DNA of 64,000 bases from Romboutsia_E sp900604535 (GTDB lineage: Bacteria > Bacillota > Clostridia > Peptostreptococcales > Peptostreptococcaceae), in NCBI RefSeq assembly GCF_900604535.1, contig NZ_UWOT01000008.1, positions 85,266-149,265 of the forward strand, written 5' to 3'. Shown here piece by piece: positions 44,439 to 54,096 of the stretch. Positions within the stretch are counted from its first letter, which is position 1. Every line of letters starts with the position of its first letter. Both the position numbers and the translations under genes were made by a program. Below the pieces are notes generated by a model. That model was not told where the DNA came from. It did no database searches and saw nothing but the letters and a program-made list of their open reading frames with translations.

Positions 44439-44936
44439 CTAGTTTATTTTATTTTGAATATATCTCTCCACTTCTTCTTTTGGTATTCCTAACACCATAG
44501 AGAACTCTTCATCAAGTAAATTCTTAGCTATTTTCATAAACTTTTCATCTATTTGATTAAGTTTTTTTCCATTTTTCATTAAGTTATTCTTTTTATTATC
44601 AATACTTGCCATTATATTTAATAGATCTATACATTCATAAGATTTTAATAATTTTTTGTAATGATCTTCTAATGCTCTAGCATTTTTCATATCATGTTCA
44701 AAGTTATCTATTAAAGATACTTTACTAATCGAATTTTGAATTTCTTCGTATGTTATGATAGCCCTCATAAATGCTTTTGTATCAATAGGTACAAATACCT
44801 TTCCATTTCCATGCATCGGAGCTAATATATAGTATTTTTTACTTTTATTAACCCCCGGAATATTAAGTTCGCTTATTTCTTCTATTTTACATACTCCTTC
44901 ATTGCTATAAACAACAAGTTCTCCAATTTTATACAT
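44439..44936 (-). CDS. CarD/CdnL-type RNA-polymerase-binding regulator
   Basis: A 165-residue protein. Residues 1-65 are the RNA-polymerase interaction domain shared with Mfd (YKIGELVVYSNEGVCKIEEI, then YYILAPMHGNGKVFVPID); the remaining 100 residues are helical (LEDHYKKLLKSYECIDLLNIMASIDNKKN), as in CarD. CarD proteins bind the beta subunit and stabilise open promoter complexes, often at rRNA promoters. The first-domain assignment is clear; the target set in this organism is unknown. Confidence 0.9.
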   Translation of the reverse strand: MYKIGELVVYSNEGVCKIEEISELNIPGVNKSKKYYILAPMHGNGKVFVPIDTKAFMRAIITYEEIQNSISKVSLIDNFEHDMKNARALEDHYKKLLKSYECIDLLNIMASIDNKKNNLMKNGKKLNQIDEKFMKIAKNLLDEEFSMVLGIPKEEVERYIQNKIN

Positions 44937-44970
44937 ACTTAATATCTCCTTTTAATTTTATTATAAATAT

Positions 44971-44996
44971 AAAAAAAGATCCAATTAAGGATCTTT
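44971..44996 (-). terminator. Terminator after cspA
   Basis: AAAGATCC and GGATCTTT with a 6-base loop, followed on the minus strand by U-rich bases. Confidence 0.82.
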
Positions 44997-45014
44997 CCGA
45001 AACAATATATATCA

Positions 45015-45215
45015 TTATAATATAGTTATGTTTTCTGCTTGAGGACCTCTAGCACCTTTAACTATATTAAAGCTTACTTTTTGACCTTCTTCTAATGTTT
45101 TGTATCCATCACATTGTATAGCTGAGAAATGTGCAAAAACATCTTCTCCACCATCTACTGATATAAATCCAAAACCTTTTTCACTATTAAACCATTTTAC
45201 TACACCGTTATTCAT
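45015..45215 (-). CDS. Cold-shock protein, CspA family
   Basis: A 66-residue single cold-shock domain with RNP1 KGFGFISV and RNP2 VFAHFSAI, which bind single-stranded RNA or DNA as an RNA chaperone. WFNSEKGFGFI is invariant in the family. AGGAG lies before the ATG, and a 130-base leader upstream to the next gene could serve cold-shock control. Monocistronic with its own terminator. Confidence 0.96.
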   Translation of the reverse strand: MNNGVVKWFNSEKGFGFISVDGGEDVFAHFSAIQCDGYKTLEEGQKVSFNIVKGARGPQAENITIL

Positions 45216-45349
45216 ATAACTTCTCCTATCAAAACCTATCTTAAGGTTTTTCTTTTTTTATGGTACTACAATATATATTGTAACACACATTAATATAAAT
45301 AGATACATTTATTAATTTATATACTTTATTTGCTTGTTATAGCAAAATT

Positions 45350-46335
45350 TTAATACTTCTCAAAAACACCTTTTAAATATTCATATGAATTACTTTTTTC
45401 TAATGCTAATGAAAGTAATATTCGAGCTTTTAATGGTGTCAGTGTATAAGATGGTATAGTTCTATATTCTCTATCTATGCTATCCCTATCTACACTACCA
45501 CTTGTAGCAATAGATGACCTTACAACTGCTATAGAGTTTTTAGTCATTTCTTTGATCTTACTTTTCCACCTTTTGCTTATCATACCACTACCTGATCCAG
45601 CTATAACAATTCCTTTATAATCGTGATTTATATAATAATCAAAAATATCAGAATCTAAATTAACATCAAAATACACTATACCTACTTTAGGTAATGAATT
45701 AATATTAGCAATATTAAATTCACTATTTATCGTATGAGGTTTTAATGATTTATTTATAAAGTTTATAATGTTATCATGTATATATCCACAGCATCCAAAT
45801 TCTTTTCCAGCAAATGCTTGTGGCCTAAATGTATCAATCTTTTGTACATCTCTAGCGCTTATAATATAATCTGCAAAAACTACTAAAACACCTTTTCCTA
45901 TTGAAGCCTCATCAGATGCTACTAATATTGCATCATATAAATTGTTAGGGCCATCTGCACTATTTGATGTTGCAGGTCTCATTGCTCCCGTAATAACTAC
46001 AGGTTTACTTGTTTTTACTACTAAATTTAAAAAAATGCACTTTCTTCTAATATGTCCGTACCTTGTGTTATAACAAATCCATCTATATTATCTAATTTAG
46101 ATAACTCATTTATTCGCTTTGCTAAAATTAATAATTTATCTATAGACATATCCTCACTTGCTATATTAAATATCTGCTCTCCATTAACTTTAGTAATATC
46201 ATCTATTCCTTTTATACTTTTAATAAGACTCTTTACCTTAAATACCCCATTTGTATATCCTAAAGTTTTTCCTTCATCACCTTGTGCTGATATAGTTCCT
46301 CCTGTAGCTAAAATATAAATCTGTTTTTTATTCAT
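45350..46335 (-). pseudogene. ansA: L-asparaginase with frameshift in a T7 tract
   Basis: Two adjacent frames make one asparaginase of about 328 residues. The first part starts at ATG 46335 (behind GGAGG) with ILATGGTISAQGD, the nucleophilic Thr motif, and VITQGTDILEES; it stops at A-F-F. The second part has GAMRPATSNSADGPNNLYDA and GSGSGMISKRW. Minus-strand bases 46026-46032 are T7; one more T would restore AFFLNLVVKTSKPVVITGAMRP exactly. It hydrolyses asparagine to aspartate when whole, and lacks a signal peptide. Sequencing error, phase switching or decay are all possible. Confidence 0.85.
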
Positions 46336-46411
46336 ATCTGCCTCCACAACATATTAATTTGTTTTATATTATTTTGTGGCATTAATTTATTATTAAACAT
46401 ATTTTATTTAC

Positions 46412-46458
46412 AAAAATAGAGCTTAATCTAAAAAGTTAAATAGATTAAGCCCTATTTT
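46412..46458 (-). terminator. Terminator after the small membrane protein gene
   Basis: GCTTAATCTA and TAGATTAAGC form a 10-bp stem extended, after one mismatch, by AAAATAG/CTATTTT. The loop is 10 bases. Confidence 0.8.
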
Positions 46459-46492
46459 ATGTAAATATTATACTTATTAATAGTACCTTTTA

Positions 46493-46873
46493 TTATAATT
46501 CTGATTGTGTATCATCGTCAGAATCTGTAAATACGATTTCTTCTGTTATATTATTATTGTCTACAGATATTATTTCTTCTTGTATTTCTTTATTACTTAT
46601 TTTTACTTCACTTGCTATATAGTTTAATTTTTTTATAGTATATCCTATCGCCCATATAGCTATTGAATAGAACATATACGGTACAGAACCACCTACTACA
46701 TAACTTATTACACTTGCTAATTCATCACTTATTACAAGTCCTTGAGATACAAGACTTGATATGTATGTGTATGAGTTATAAAGTGTAAATATTGTGTAAA
46801 TACCTAAAAGAACAGATATTACATATAAAATTAAAACTACTGAACTATTACCTTTTTTGTTACTTTTTTTCAT
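46493..46873 (-). CDS. Hypothetical small membrane protein
   Basis: A 126-residue protein with two or three hydrophobic segments (about 10-32, 52-72 and 60-82) and an acidic C-terminal tail (EEIISVDNNNITEEIVFTDSDDDTQSEL). I do not recognise a family; the acidic tail would face the cytoplasm or outside depending on topology. It is flanked by its own terminator and shows no operon partner. Confidence 0.7.
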   Translation of the reverse strand: MKKSNKKGNSSVVLILYVISVLLGIYTIFTLYNSYTYISSLVSQGLVISDELASVISYVVGGSVPYMFYSIAIWAIGYTIKKLNYIASEVKISNKEIQEEIISVDNNNITEEIVFTDSDDDTQSEL

Positions 46874-47079
46874 AATTAATATTACTCCCTCTTAATTAAT
46901 TTTTACTAACGAAATCTGTAAGACTTCTTTCATTATTTCACAAATACTATTATAATTCATTATCCTTAATTTAACCTTAAGTTATATATTATTTTTAAAA
47001 TATTATACTAATAGAATTAATTTTCTAAAATAAATTTCTTAATATAATCATTATTACTTGATTTTATTATTCATCTTAC

Positions 47080-48513
47080 TTAATTAGATTTATCACTTGA
47101 TTTTATTATAGTATACGTCTGGTCTATTTTTTCCATAGTATCAGTTCTATATGTGCTTATAGATAAGCTTTCATCATCTATACTCACAGTAGAAAATGTT
47201 GGAACATTTTCTTGCCATCTATATGCTATATATGATTGTTTTCTCGATACATTTGGATAATACTTACTACCTGATGCTGAATTAGAAGTCATATATAATA
47301 TTCCATTTGGATTTACTTCTTGCTCTGAATAGTACTTAAACTTATCATCACTTATATATGTATTACTTTTCAATTCTCCATCTTTTAATATTTTAGATCT
47401 TGAGTAAGCATGATCATGCCCTGTAAATACAACATCTATCTTATGACATTCAAGTATAGGCACTAATTCGTCTCTTAAATTTACTATACTCGGCTCATTA
47501 GAATGTATTCCCGAACCATATATATCTTGATGTACAACTACTATTCTCCACTTTGCATCTTTATTATCATTTAATACTTCTTCTAAAAATTGTTCATGCT
47601 CTTCTACATTTGTATTATTAGTATTTAACATTAAAAATATAGAATTACCATATCTAAAATAATAGTCTCCTCCACCAGCTGTTGAACCTAAACTACTTGT
47701 GTTTGGATTATTAAAATGATAAGAATAATTGCCACTTATTGCATCATGATTTCCTAAAGATGTAGCAATCGGTAATGACTTTAATATAGTGGGACTTAAA
47801 AACCCTGAATATTCTATTTCATTTCCTGTATAATTTAAAGATGCTTCTCTATCAACCTTTTTATTCCTACTTTGTATTTGATCACCAACTGAAAGTATAA
47901 AACTAGCATTTGGTGATTTTTGTAAAGCTTTATTTAAAGTATTATTCCAGTTAAATGTATCATTTCTAGTTGCTTTATCTTGACCCTGTTCTTCAAATTC
48001 ACCTGAAGAAATATTTCTTAATGAAGCCCCAATTTGTGGATCTCCTACCAATATAAATCTAAACTTATCTACTGATTGTGTTTTATAAATTATAGGATCA
48101 CTCCATTTCCCATCTGTACCATAACTATAATAGTATGTAGAATTCTTCTCTAAATTAGTAATTGTTACTTTATTAGATTTATATCCTGTGACTGCTCTTG
48201 ATTGACTTCCTCTAAACTCTTTTGCATTACTCATATCAGAACTCTTACTTATTCTTACTTTAGGTGATGATTCTTTTTCTAATGAATACCATGCAAAGTT
48301 TAATTCTGATTCATTCTTACCTGGTGTAAGTGATAATTGAGTCCAATCATATTTTATTGTTTCCCATTGTTCACACCATTGTTGCCATCTATCATTTGTC
48401 TTATCAGCTTCAGTCCAGTTAACATCATCTGATGCGAATACATATAAATTTGTTAATACTACAGCTAAGGCTATCATAAATATAGTTATAAAGTTCTTTT
48501 TTCTTAAAAACAT
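47080..48513 (-). CDS. Secreted purple-acid-phosphatase-like metallophosphoesterase
   Basis: About 477 residues from ATG 48513, preceded by GGAGG (the frame extends to 48528). A signal peptide (about 1-25) is followed by a purple-acid-phosphatase N-terminal fibronectin-like domain (about 45-135: ELNFAWYSLE, VTITNLEKNSTYYYSYGTD). The metallophosphoesterase core has the metal motifs LVGDPQ, SVGDQI, LGNHDA, VVHQDIYG and FTGHDHAYSRS in order. It would be an exported phosphomonoesterase. No cell-wall anchor is seen. Confidence 0.92.
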   Translation of the reverse strand: MFLRKKNFITIFMIALAVVLTNLYVFASDDVNWTEADKTNDRWQQWCEQWETIKYDWTQLSLTPGKNESELNFAWYSLEKESSPKVRISKSSDMSNAKEFRGSQSRAVTGYKSNKVTITNLEKNSTYYYSYGTDGKWSDPIIYKTQSVDKFRFILVGDPQIGASLRNISSGEFEEQGQDKATRNDTFNWNNTLNKALQKSPNASFILSVGDQIQSRNKKVDREASLNYTGNEIEYSGFLSPTILKSLPIATSLGNHDAISGNYSYHFNNPNTSSLGSTAGGGDYYFRYGNSIFLMLNTNNTNVEEHEQFLEEVLNDNKDAKWRIVVVHQDIYGSGIHSNEPSIVNLRDELVPILECHKIDVVFTGHDHAYSRSKILKDGELKSNTYISDDKFKYYSEQEVNPNGILYMTSNSASGSKYYPNVSRKQSYIAYRWQENVPTFSTVSIDDESLSISTYRTDTMEKIDQTYTIIKSSDKSN

Positions 48514-48745
48514 GCTAAAAACCTCCATTTTCCACTGCTATGCATGAATCTTCATAGATATATTAGCATTTGTTTATTTAAGCTTATTTTTAACAAACTT
48601 TATATAAGCCTATTCATTATTTATTCATTATTAAAAATTATATTTTATACTATCTAATTCAATGAATTTCAAAATTATTAGTAACATTTATACTTAAAAG
48701 TTATATTTTAATTAGTGAGATATAATAACCAAGGTTGGTGATGAT

Positions 48746-49195
48746 ATGGATCTTGATACTAGTAAACTTGAAGTTAATTTTATGCCTCCTGCCACACTAT
48801 ATACTCCAATAAATGGTAGAATGTATACGCTTACACATTCTGATACTACAGCAATGAGGTTTTTAGATGTTGGAATTGATTATAATTATTCAGCTATAAG
48901 TCAAGAACTTCGAGATGAATTATTAGGTAAATGGTGCTTATTAAACAATAATTCTTATATGTTATTTTTTTATGCTTTTATTGGAAATTTAGATTTTCAA
49001 TCCGCTTCAAAAAAATATGATATTTTTAAATATCATATTCCTTCAGCTCTTGAGTATATTTTTTATGGTGATAGATATTTATTAAATCAATATAAAGAGC
49101 TTAAAAATACTCCTATCTATATAAAATTTGATTCCACTTTTCCTATGTTCAATAACTATGAATATTATGGTTTTATACATGATTATATGCTGTAG
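48746..49195 (+). CDS. Staygreen-family protein
   Basis: A 149-residue single-domain protein. The patterns LEVNFMPPATLYTPINGRMYTLTHSDTTAMRFLDVG, ISQELRDELLGKW and YGDRYLL with PIYIKFDSTFPMFNNYEYYG match the bacterial Staygreen family; plant SGR proteins of this family remove magnesium from chlorophyll, and some bacterial members are reported to have dechelatase activity. In an anaerobe with no chlorophyll the natural substrate is unknown. GGTTGGTGAT lies before the ATG. It stands alone between two minus-strand genes. Confidence 0.82.
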   Translation: MDLDTSKLEVNFMPPATLYTPINGRMYTLTHSDTTAMRFLDVGIDYNYSAISQELRDELLGKWCLLNNNSYMLFFYAFIGNLDFQSASKKYDIFKYHIPSALEYIFYGDRYLLNQYKELKNTPIYIKFDSTFPMFNNYEYYGFIHDYML

Positions 49196-49216
49196 TTTTT
49201 TACTACAGCATATAAT
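49182..49216. terminator. Bidirectional terminator overlapping the Staygreen stop
   Basis: ATTATATGCTGTAG and CTACAGCATATAAT form a perfect 14-bp stem around a T-rich loop; the TAG stop codon is part of the stem. Confidence 0.82.
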
Positions 49217-49242
49217 ATAATTCACTTATTCCCTTATATATC

Positions 49243-51651
49243 TTACATTGACATACTATATATATCAGAAAACTCTATCTCACATCTTTCTACATGTTTA
49301 TACTTTCTATCAGCATCATAATCACTACATGTGCTTTTTTCTACCCTAATAGGAATGCTAAATGTAAACTCTGATCCTTTATTTACTTTACTATTTACAC
49401 TTACCTTACCACCGTGCATCTCTACTAAATTTTTAACTAGTGATAATCCAATACCACTACCTTCACATTTCCTATTAAAAGATCCATTTACTTGTCCGAA
49501 TCTATCAAATATAATATCTAATTTATCTTTTGGTATACCCACTCCACTGTCTTTTATAGAAACTAATATTTCATCCTCATTATAATTAATTTTAACTTCT
49601 ATATCTCCATATTCTGGTGTATACTTTATTGCATTAGATAAAATATTTAACATTATCCTTTCTATTTTATCTGGATCACAATATGTAATTACTTCTTCAA
49701 TGTCTGTATCAAATACAAGATTTATTTTGTTATTTTTCGTATATCCAGCTACAGATAGAGTTATATCTTCAATAATACTTATAATATTTTGATTACAACA
49801 TCTAAGTTCATACATTCCTATATCCATTTTGCTTATGTCTATTAAATTGTTTACTAGTCTTAATAATCTATACGAATTTTGCCTTATATAATTTGTATGT
49901 TTTTTTAAGCTATCTATACTTATACTACCTTTTTCTATATTTTTATTAATTACTTGCATAGTACCTAGTATAATATTTATTGGAGTTCTAAATTCATGAG
50001 ATATATTTGAAAAAAATTCATTTTTTATAATTTCTAACTTAACAGTTTCCTCTAATACTTTTTTTCTTTTTCTATTTCTAACTTTTTAGTAATATCTCTT
50101 GCGGTTGTTATATATACATCATCTTCATATATATACTCACTACTCCATTCAAGATAAATATAATTGCCATTTTTATGTCTAAATCTTATAATATTTCTCG
50201 TAATACCTTTATCGATATTTTCTAATTTATTCTTACCTGCAAACTTTTGCAACTCTTCTTCATGAATAATATTTGTAATTGGCATGGATAATAACTCTTT
50301 TTCTGTCCATCCTAAAACATTGCACCAATTAGGACTAATTCTTTTCAAATATTCATCTCTTCCTACTATAGCTACTAAATCAACGGATACATTTAAATAT
50401 TTTTCTAGCTCTCTTTCTGTATATCTTCGCTTTTTATTTTCAATTGATACTTCATATGAAAGTCTAATATTTTGAATTATCATGGCTATTTTATTACATA
50501 TATGCTTCATATATTCATCGCTATTAAATTTAGGCTTATTTCCTTTACTATAACTTAATCCTATTATCCCTATGAATTCATCATATAATTCTATTGCATA
50601 ATTTCCAGAATAATCTATATCATCCAATCTATTATAATTAACAGTAGATGTATTATTTATTTTTTCTTTTTTAATTATTTTGTTAAAATAACTTCTATAC
50701 TTATCTGAATACACTTCAGATTTACTAAAAGGTATGAAGTCTATATTTTTAAGATATATATTAGATTTTTTTAACTTTATAATAGGTATCAACCCTTCTC
50801 TTTCTTCATTATATAATAATATAGAAATTCCATCCGCTATAGTGTAGTTCAATATATGTTCTCCAATTTCACTTAATATTTTATTTAAATTATTATTATA
50901 ATCTACATTGCTATAATCAATACTATGTTTATTTGTAAGTGAATTATAGTTTTTATACAACTCTTCTGACAAAGTTTTTGGTAAATTAATATTTTGAGTT
51001 GTAGCTATAATATACTTCTCAAATCCGTTTTCATCGTATATTGGACACTTATAACTTTCATACCAGTTTTCAGTATCCTCAAACTCTAATTTTTCATTAA
51101 GTATTTTAGGGCTTTTATTCTTAAATATTTCTTTATTATTTTTATCAAGTTCTTTACATATATTGTATTTCCAGTAATCATTACTATAAGATCCTATAAT
51201 ATCATCTTTTTTTTTATTTAGCATATCACTAAAAGCCTTATTTACATATAAATACTTCCCTTTCGGATTTACAATAAATGTTCCTATATTAATATTATCT
51301 AAAAGGTCTTCTAATATTTCTATTGTATACGGCCTTGAATTTATTTCTTTACCTATAATAAAAATATTTTTTTCATCATTAAAATTTTCTATACTTATTT
51401 TTGAATTAATTTTGATAGTATCTTTTGATTTAGAATAAAATTCTAAGATTTTATCTTTTTGGTTAGATTTTTTTACAATATTAATAATATCTTTGTTTTG
51501 TTTCTATTAATATTTCATTTATATTCAAGTTTAATATATCATACTCACTATAATTTAACCTCTTTAAAAAGCTTTCATTACAAAAAATTATTTCTCCATT
51601 CTGTTTTAATATTATTATATAATCACTAATTTTATTGTATATAGATAACAT
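49243..51651 (-). pseudogene. PAS/GAF sensor histidine kinase with two frameshifts
   Basis: Three minus-strand frames join into one kinase of about 800 residues starting at ATG 51651 (GAGGGG before it): PAS (ISDYIIILKQNGEIIFCNESF), a second PAS, a GAF-like part (ISILLYNEEREGLIPI), a third PAS (WCNVLGWTEKELLSMPITNIIHEEEL), then HisKA and ATPase (NILSNAIKYT, DSGVGIPKDK, GSGIGLSLVKNLVEMHGG). One break, near 51500, has an extra A in CAAAG; the other, near 50070, is an A7 where A8 would restore KKVLEETVKLEIIKNEFFSN and the acceptor-His block SNISHEFRTP. No membrane helix is present, so it would be cytoplasmic. Confidence 0.82.
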
Positions 51652-51835
51652 ATTATTCCCCTCTTGCTTTTTCATAACTATAAATCAATCCCACTTTATT
51701 ACATATTTTACCATAAACTAATCATATATGTGTATTTATTAAATTACCATAAATGCACATATGATTACTTTTTTAATATATAGTATATTTTTATAAGTTT
51801 TTACCTATAATAAAAGTGAATTGGAGGTGATAAAA

Positions 51836-52054
51836 ATGATAAATTCAAATAATAATAACTGTAGAAACAACAACAATAATAACAACAACAATTTTAGAAA
51901 TAGTAGCAATAACAATAATAACAACTGTAATAACAATAATAACAATAACAACAATAACAATAACTTTAGAAATAACAATAACAACAATAATAACAACAAC
52001 TTTAGAAATAATAGTAATAACAACAATAACAACTGCAATAACAATAATAGATAG
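51836..52054 (+). CDS. Asparagine-rich low-complexity microprotein
   Basis: A 72-residue open frame from ATG 51836 with a near-perfect ribosome site, TTGGAGGTGAT, 5 bases upstream, and a TATAAT 30 bases before the ATG. About three quarters of residues are Asn, broken by spaced Cys-Arg and Phe-Arg or single Cys (CRNNN, NFRNN, NCNNN). AAT and AAC codons alternate in a microsatellite-like way. A strong terminator follows at 52095. Its role is unknown; Asn-rich, Cys-bearing coat or surface proteins are one thought. The opposite-strand poly-Leu frame has no ribosome site. Confidence 0.65.
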   Translation: MINSNNNNCRNNNNNNNNNFRNSSNNNNNNCNNNNNNNNNNNNFRNNNNNNNNNNFRNNSNNNNNNCNNNNR

Positions 52055-52094
52055 TGCATTGCCTAAAAATCTAATAAGAATTAATTCTTATTTA

Positions 52095-52138
52095 AAAAGT
52101 GATAACAAAATAAAAGGTGATTTTGTTATCACTTTTAA
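52095..52138 (+). terminator. Terminator after the Asn-rich gene
   Basis: AAAAGTGATAACAAAAT and ATTTTGTTATCACTTTT pair over 17 bp around a short loop. The stretch 52140-52280 shows nothing further. Confidence 0.88.
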
Positions 52139-52283
52139 TACAAAATGATTACAACATCTTATTTCCATTCTATTAATTTTTTATTCAATTTTCTTCTCTG
52201 TAGTATTTACCTTTTGTTTATATAATATACCTTTTAACACTATGTAAATTTGGTAAGTTTATAAAATATATTTATAAAAAATT

Positions 52284-52323
52284 AAAAGCAATAGGTAAAT
52301 TTAATAAATACCTATTGCTTTTA
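52284..52323 (-). terminator. Terminator after the amidohydrolase gene
   Basis: AAAAGCAATAGGTA and TACCTATTGCTTTT pair over 14 bp with an 11-base loop, with a U-rich tail on the minus strand. Confidence 0.85.
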
Positions 52324-52332
52324 ATTTTTTAG

Positions 52333-53505
52333 CTAATTTTTAATACTTTTAGCTTCATAGACCACTTCACCATCAATTATAGTGTACATAGCCTTTGTAA
52401 ATACTTCCATTGGATTTCCATTAAAAATTGCAATATCCGCATCTTTCCCTATTTCAATACTTCCAACTCTATCTGATACATTACATATCTCTGCCGCATT
52501 TATAGTAATAGATTTAAGACCTTCTTCTACTCCTAAACCTTCTCTTGCTGCAAATCCTGCACAAATAGGCAAATCCTGTATTCTTGTGACTGGATGATCT
52601 GTTGTTATTGCTACTTTAACACCAGCTTTGTGTAATATTCCAGCTGTTTTAAAATCTAAATTTTGAGTTTCTATTTTATTTCTAACAGCTAATGATGGAC
52701 CAACTATTGCTGGAAATCCAGAATCTTTAATTTCATCTGCAATTAAGTGACCTTCTGTACAATGGTCTAAGGTTAATCTTATATTAAACTCTTTTGCTAT
52801 ACGAATTGCAGTTAAAATATCGTCTGCTCTATGTACATGTGCTTTAATAGGAATATCTCTATTAATTACAGGTAGCCAGCATTCTTTTCTAAACACTTTA
52901 TCAAAATTATCTCCATTTTTCATTGCATTTTGTTTATTTTGACTATATTGCTTAGCATTAAATAATTCTTCACGTAAAAGAGCTGCTACAGACATGCGAG
53001 TTGATGGAACCATATTTTTTTGATTATAGTTTGTTTTTATATTTTCTCCAAATGCAACCTTAATTGCTGCTGGTTCAAGTATAGTCATATTATCTATTAC
53101 TCTGCCATGAGTTTTAATGAATGCAAATTGTCCTCCTACTACATTTGAACTTCCAGGTCCGACCATAACCCCCGTGATTCCAGAAGTTATTGCAGTGTGA
53201 AAAGCAGAATCCATAACATTAATTCCATCTAATGCTCTTAAATATGGTGTGATGGGTTCATTTATCTCATTGCAATCATCACCTTCAAATCCTTTTCTTT
53301 CTTCTTTTATACCTATATGACAATGTGCCTCTATTATTCCAGGCATAACCCAGTAATTTTTTGCGTCTATTACTGTATAATCTTCATCAGTTATATCAAT
53401 ATTTTCGCCAATATCTATGATTTTTCCATCCTTTATTAAAATAGATCCGTTATCATATGTTTTACCACACATTGTCATTATTTTTCCGTTTTTTATTAAT
53501 AACAT
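52333..53505 (-). CDS. Amidohydrolase, imidazolonepropionase-like
   Basis: A 390-residue cytoplasmic amidohydrolase. Metal motif EAHCHIG lies near residue 60, VHRADDIL near 226 gives the next His, and TTDHPV has the last His/Asp; LEPAAIKVAFGEN and GSIEIGKDADIAIFNGNP are typical of the imidazolonepropionase-like/ prolidase-like group. ATG 53505 (MLLIKNGKIM) has AGGAG 10 bases upstream; the ATG at 53514 is almost on top of it. No neighbouring pathway genes suggest the substrate; ring amides or dipeptides are possible. Confidence 0.9.
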   Translation of the reverse strand: MLLIKNGKIMTMCGKTYDNGSILIKDGKIIDIGENIDITDEDYTVIDAKNYWVMPGIIEAHCHIGIKEERKGFEGDDCNEINEPITPYLRALDGINVMDSAFHTAITSGITGVMVGPGSSNVVGGQFAFIKTHGRVIDNMTILEPAAIKVAFGENIKTNYNQKNMVPSTRMSVAALLREELFNAKQYSQNKQNAMKNGDNFDKVFRKECWLPVINRDIPIKAHVHRADDILTAIRIAKEFNIRLTLDHCTEGHLIADEIKDSGFPAIVGPSLAVRNKIETQNLDFKTAGILHKAGVKVAITTDHPVTRIQDLPICAGFAAREGLGVEEGLKSITINAAEICNVSDRVGSIEIGKDADIAIFNGNPMEVFTKAMYTIIDGEVVYEAKSIKN

Positions 53506-53587
53506 TATTTTCATACTCCTTTATAAATTAGCTTATGTAATCTAACTTATTATTAAATAATCCTTATTTAATTTGTAAGTAAAGTTT

Positions 53588-53624
53588 AAAAAATAGTATA
53601 TACCTGTGATATATACTATTTTTT
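53588..53624 (-). terminator. Terminator after the YciI remnant and kinase region
   Basis: AAAAAATAGTATATA pairs with TATATACTATTTTTT around a 7-base loop, ending in a U run on the minus strand. Confidence 0.85.
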
Positions 53625-53797
53625 ATGATTTTAAATATAAAAATAGCTCCGTGGAAAGAATATAACCTTTTATATATAGGCTAATAGAATTAAAATGTTA
53701 TTTGGGTTTCTCAAAATATGATTACGAATATATTATTACAATCTTTTAGTTTATATTCAAATTCAATTAGCATTTTCTAATATTTATTTAATAGTAA

Positions 53798-53976
53798 TTA
53801 TTTATTAAACCAATCATTAGGAGAATTATTGAAGTAATTATGTGAGAATTCTATAACATTATAATCTTGAATACCATAAATTTTAAATGGTTCATTAGAT
53901 AAATAATTATCTACATTTTCAATAGATTCTACTTTCATAATAAATACTCCATCACTTATATTTTTTAAGCCCAGAT
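53798..53976 (-). pseudogene. YciI-like domain remnant
   Basis: An open minus-strand stretch reads DGVFIMKVESIENV, EPFKIYGIQDYNVIEF and ends at TAA 53798. This is the C-terminal half of a YciI-type domain, whose members end with such a DGVF...EF block. The N-terminal half is missing: going upstream the frame meets TAA before any start with a ribosome site. The 53625-53797 stretch shows no other gene. It is most likely decayed; a 46-residue ORF from its ATG is possible but unlikely. Confidence 0.6.
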
Positions 53977-54096
53977 ATTAGATTTATATTAAAATCAAAT
54001 ATCTTCAGACAAAAAATTAGAATTGCTAAGTTTTAAAAACTCAACAACTCTAATTTATTAAATATATCATATATAAATTTATAATTTATTATAAAC

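Noticed and set aside
51805..52059. Minus-strand 84-residue poly-Leu frame opposite the Asn-rich gene
   Set aside because: It has no ribosome site and is the necessary complement of AAT/AAC repeats.
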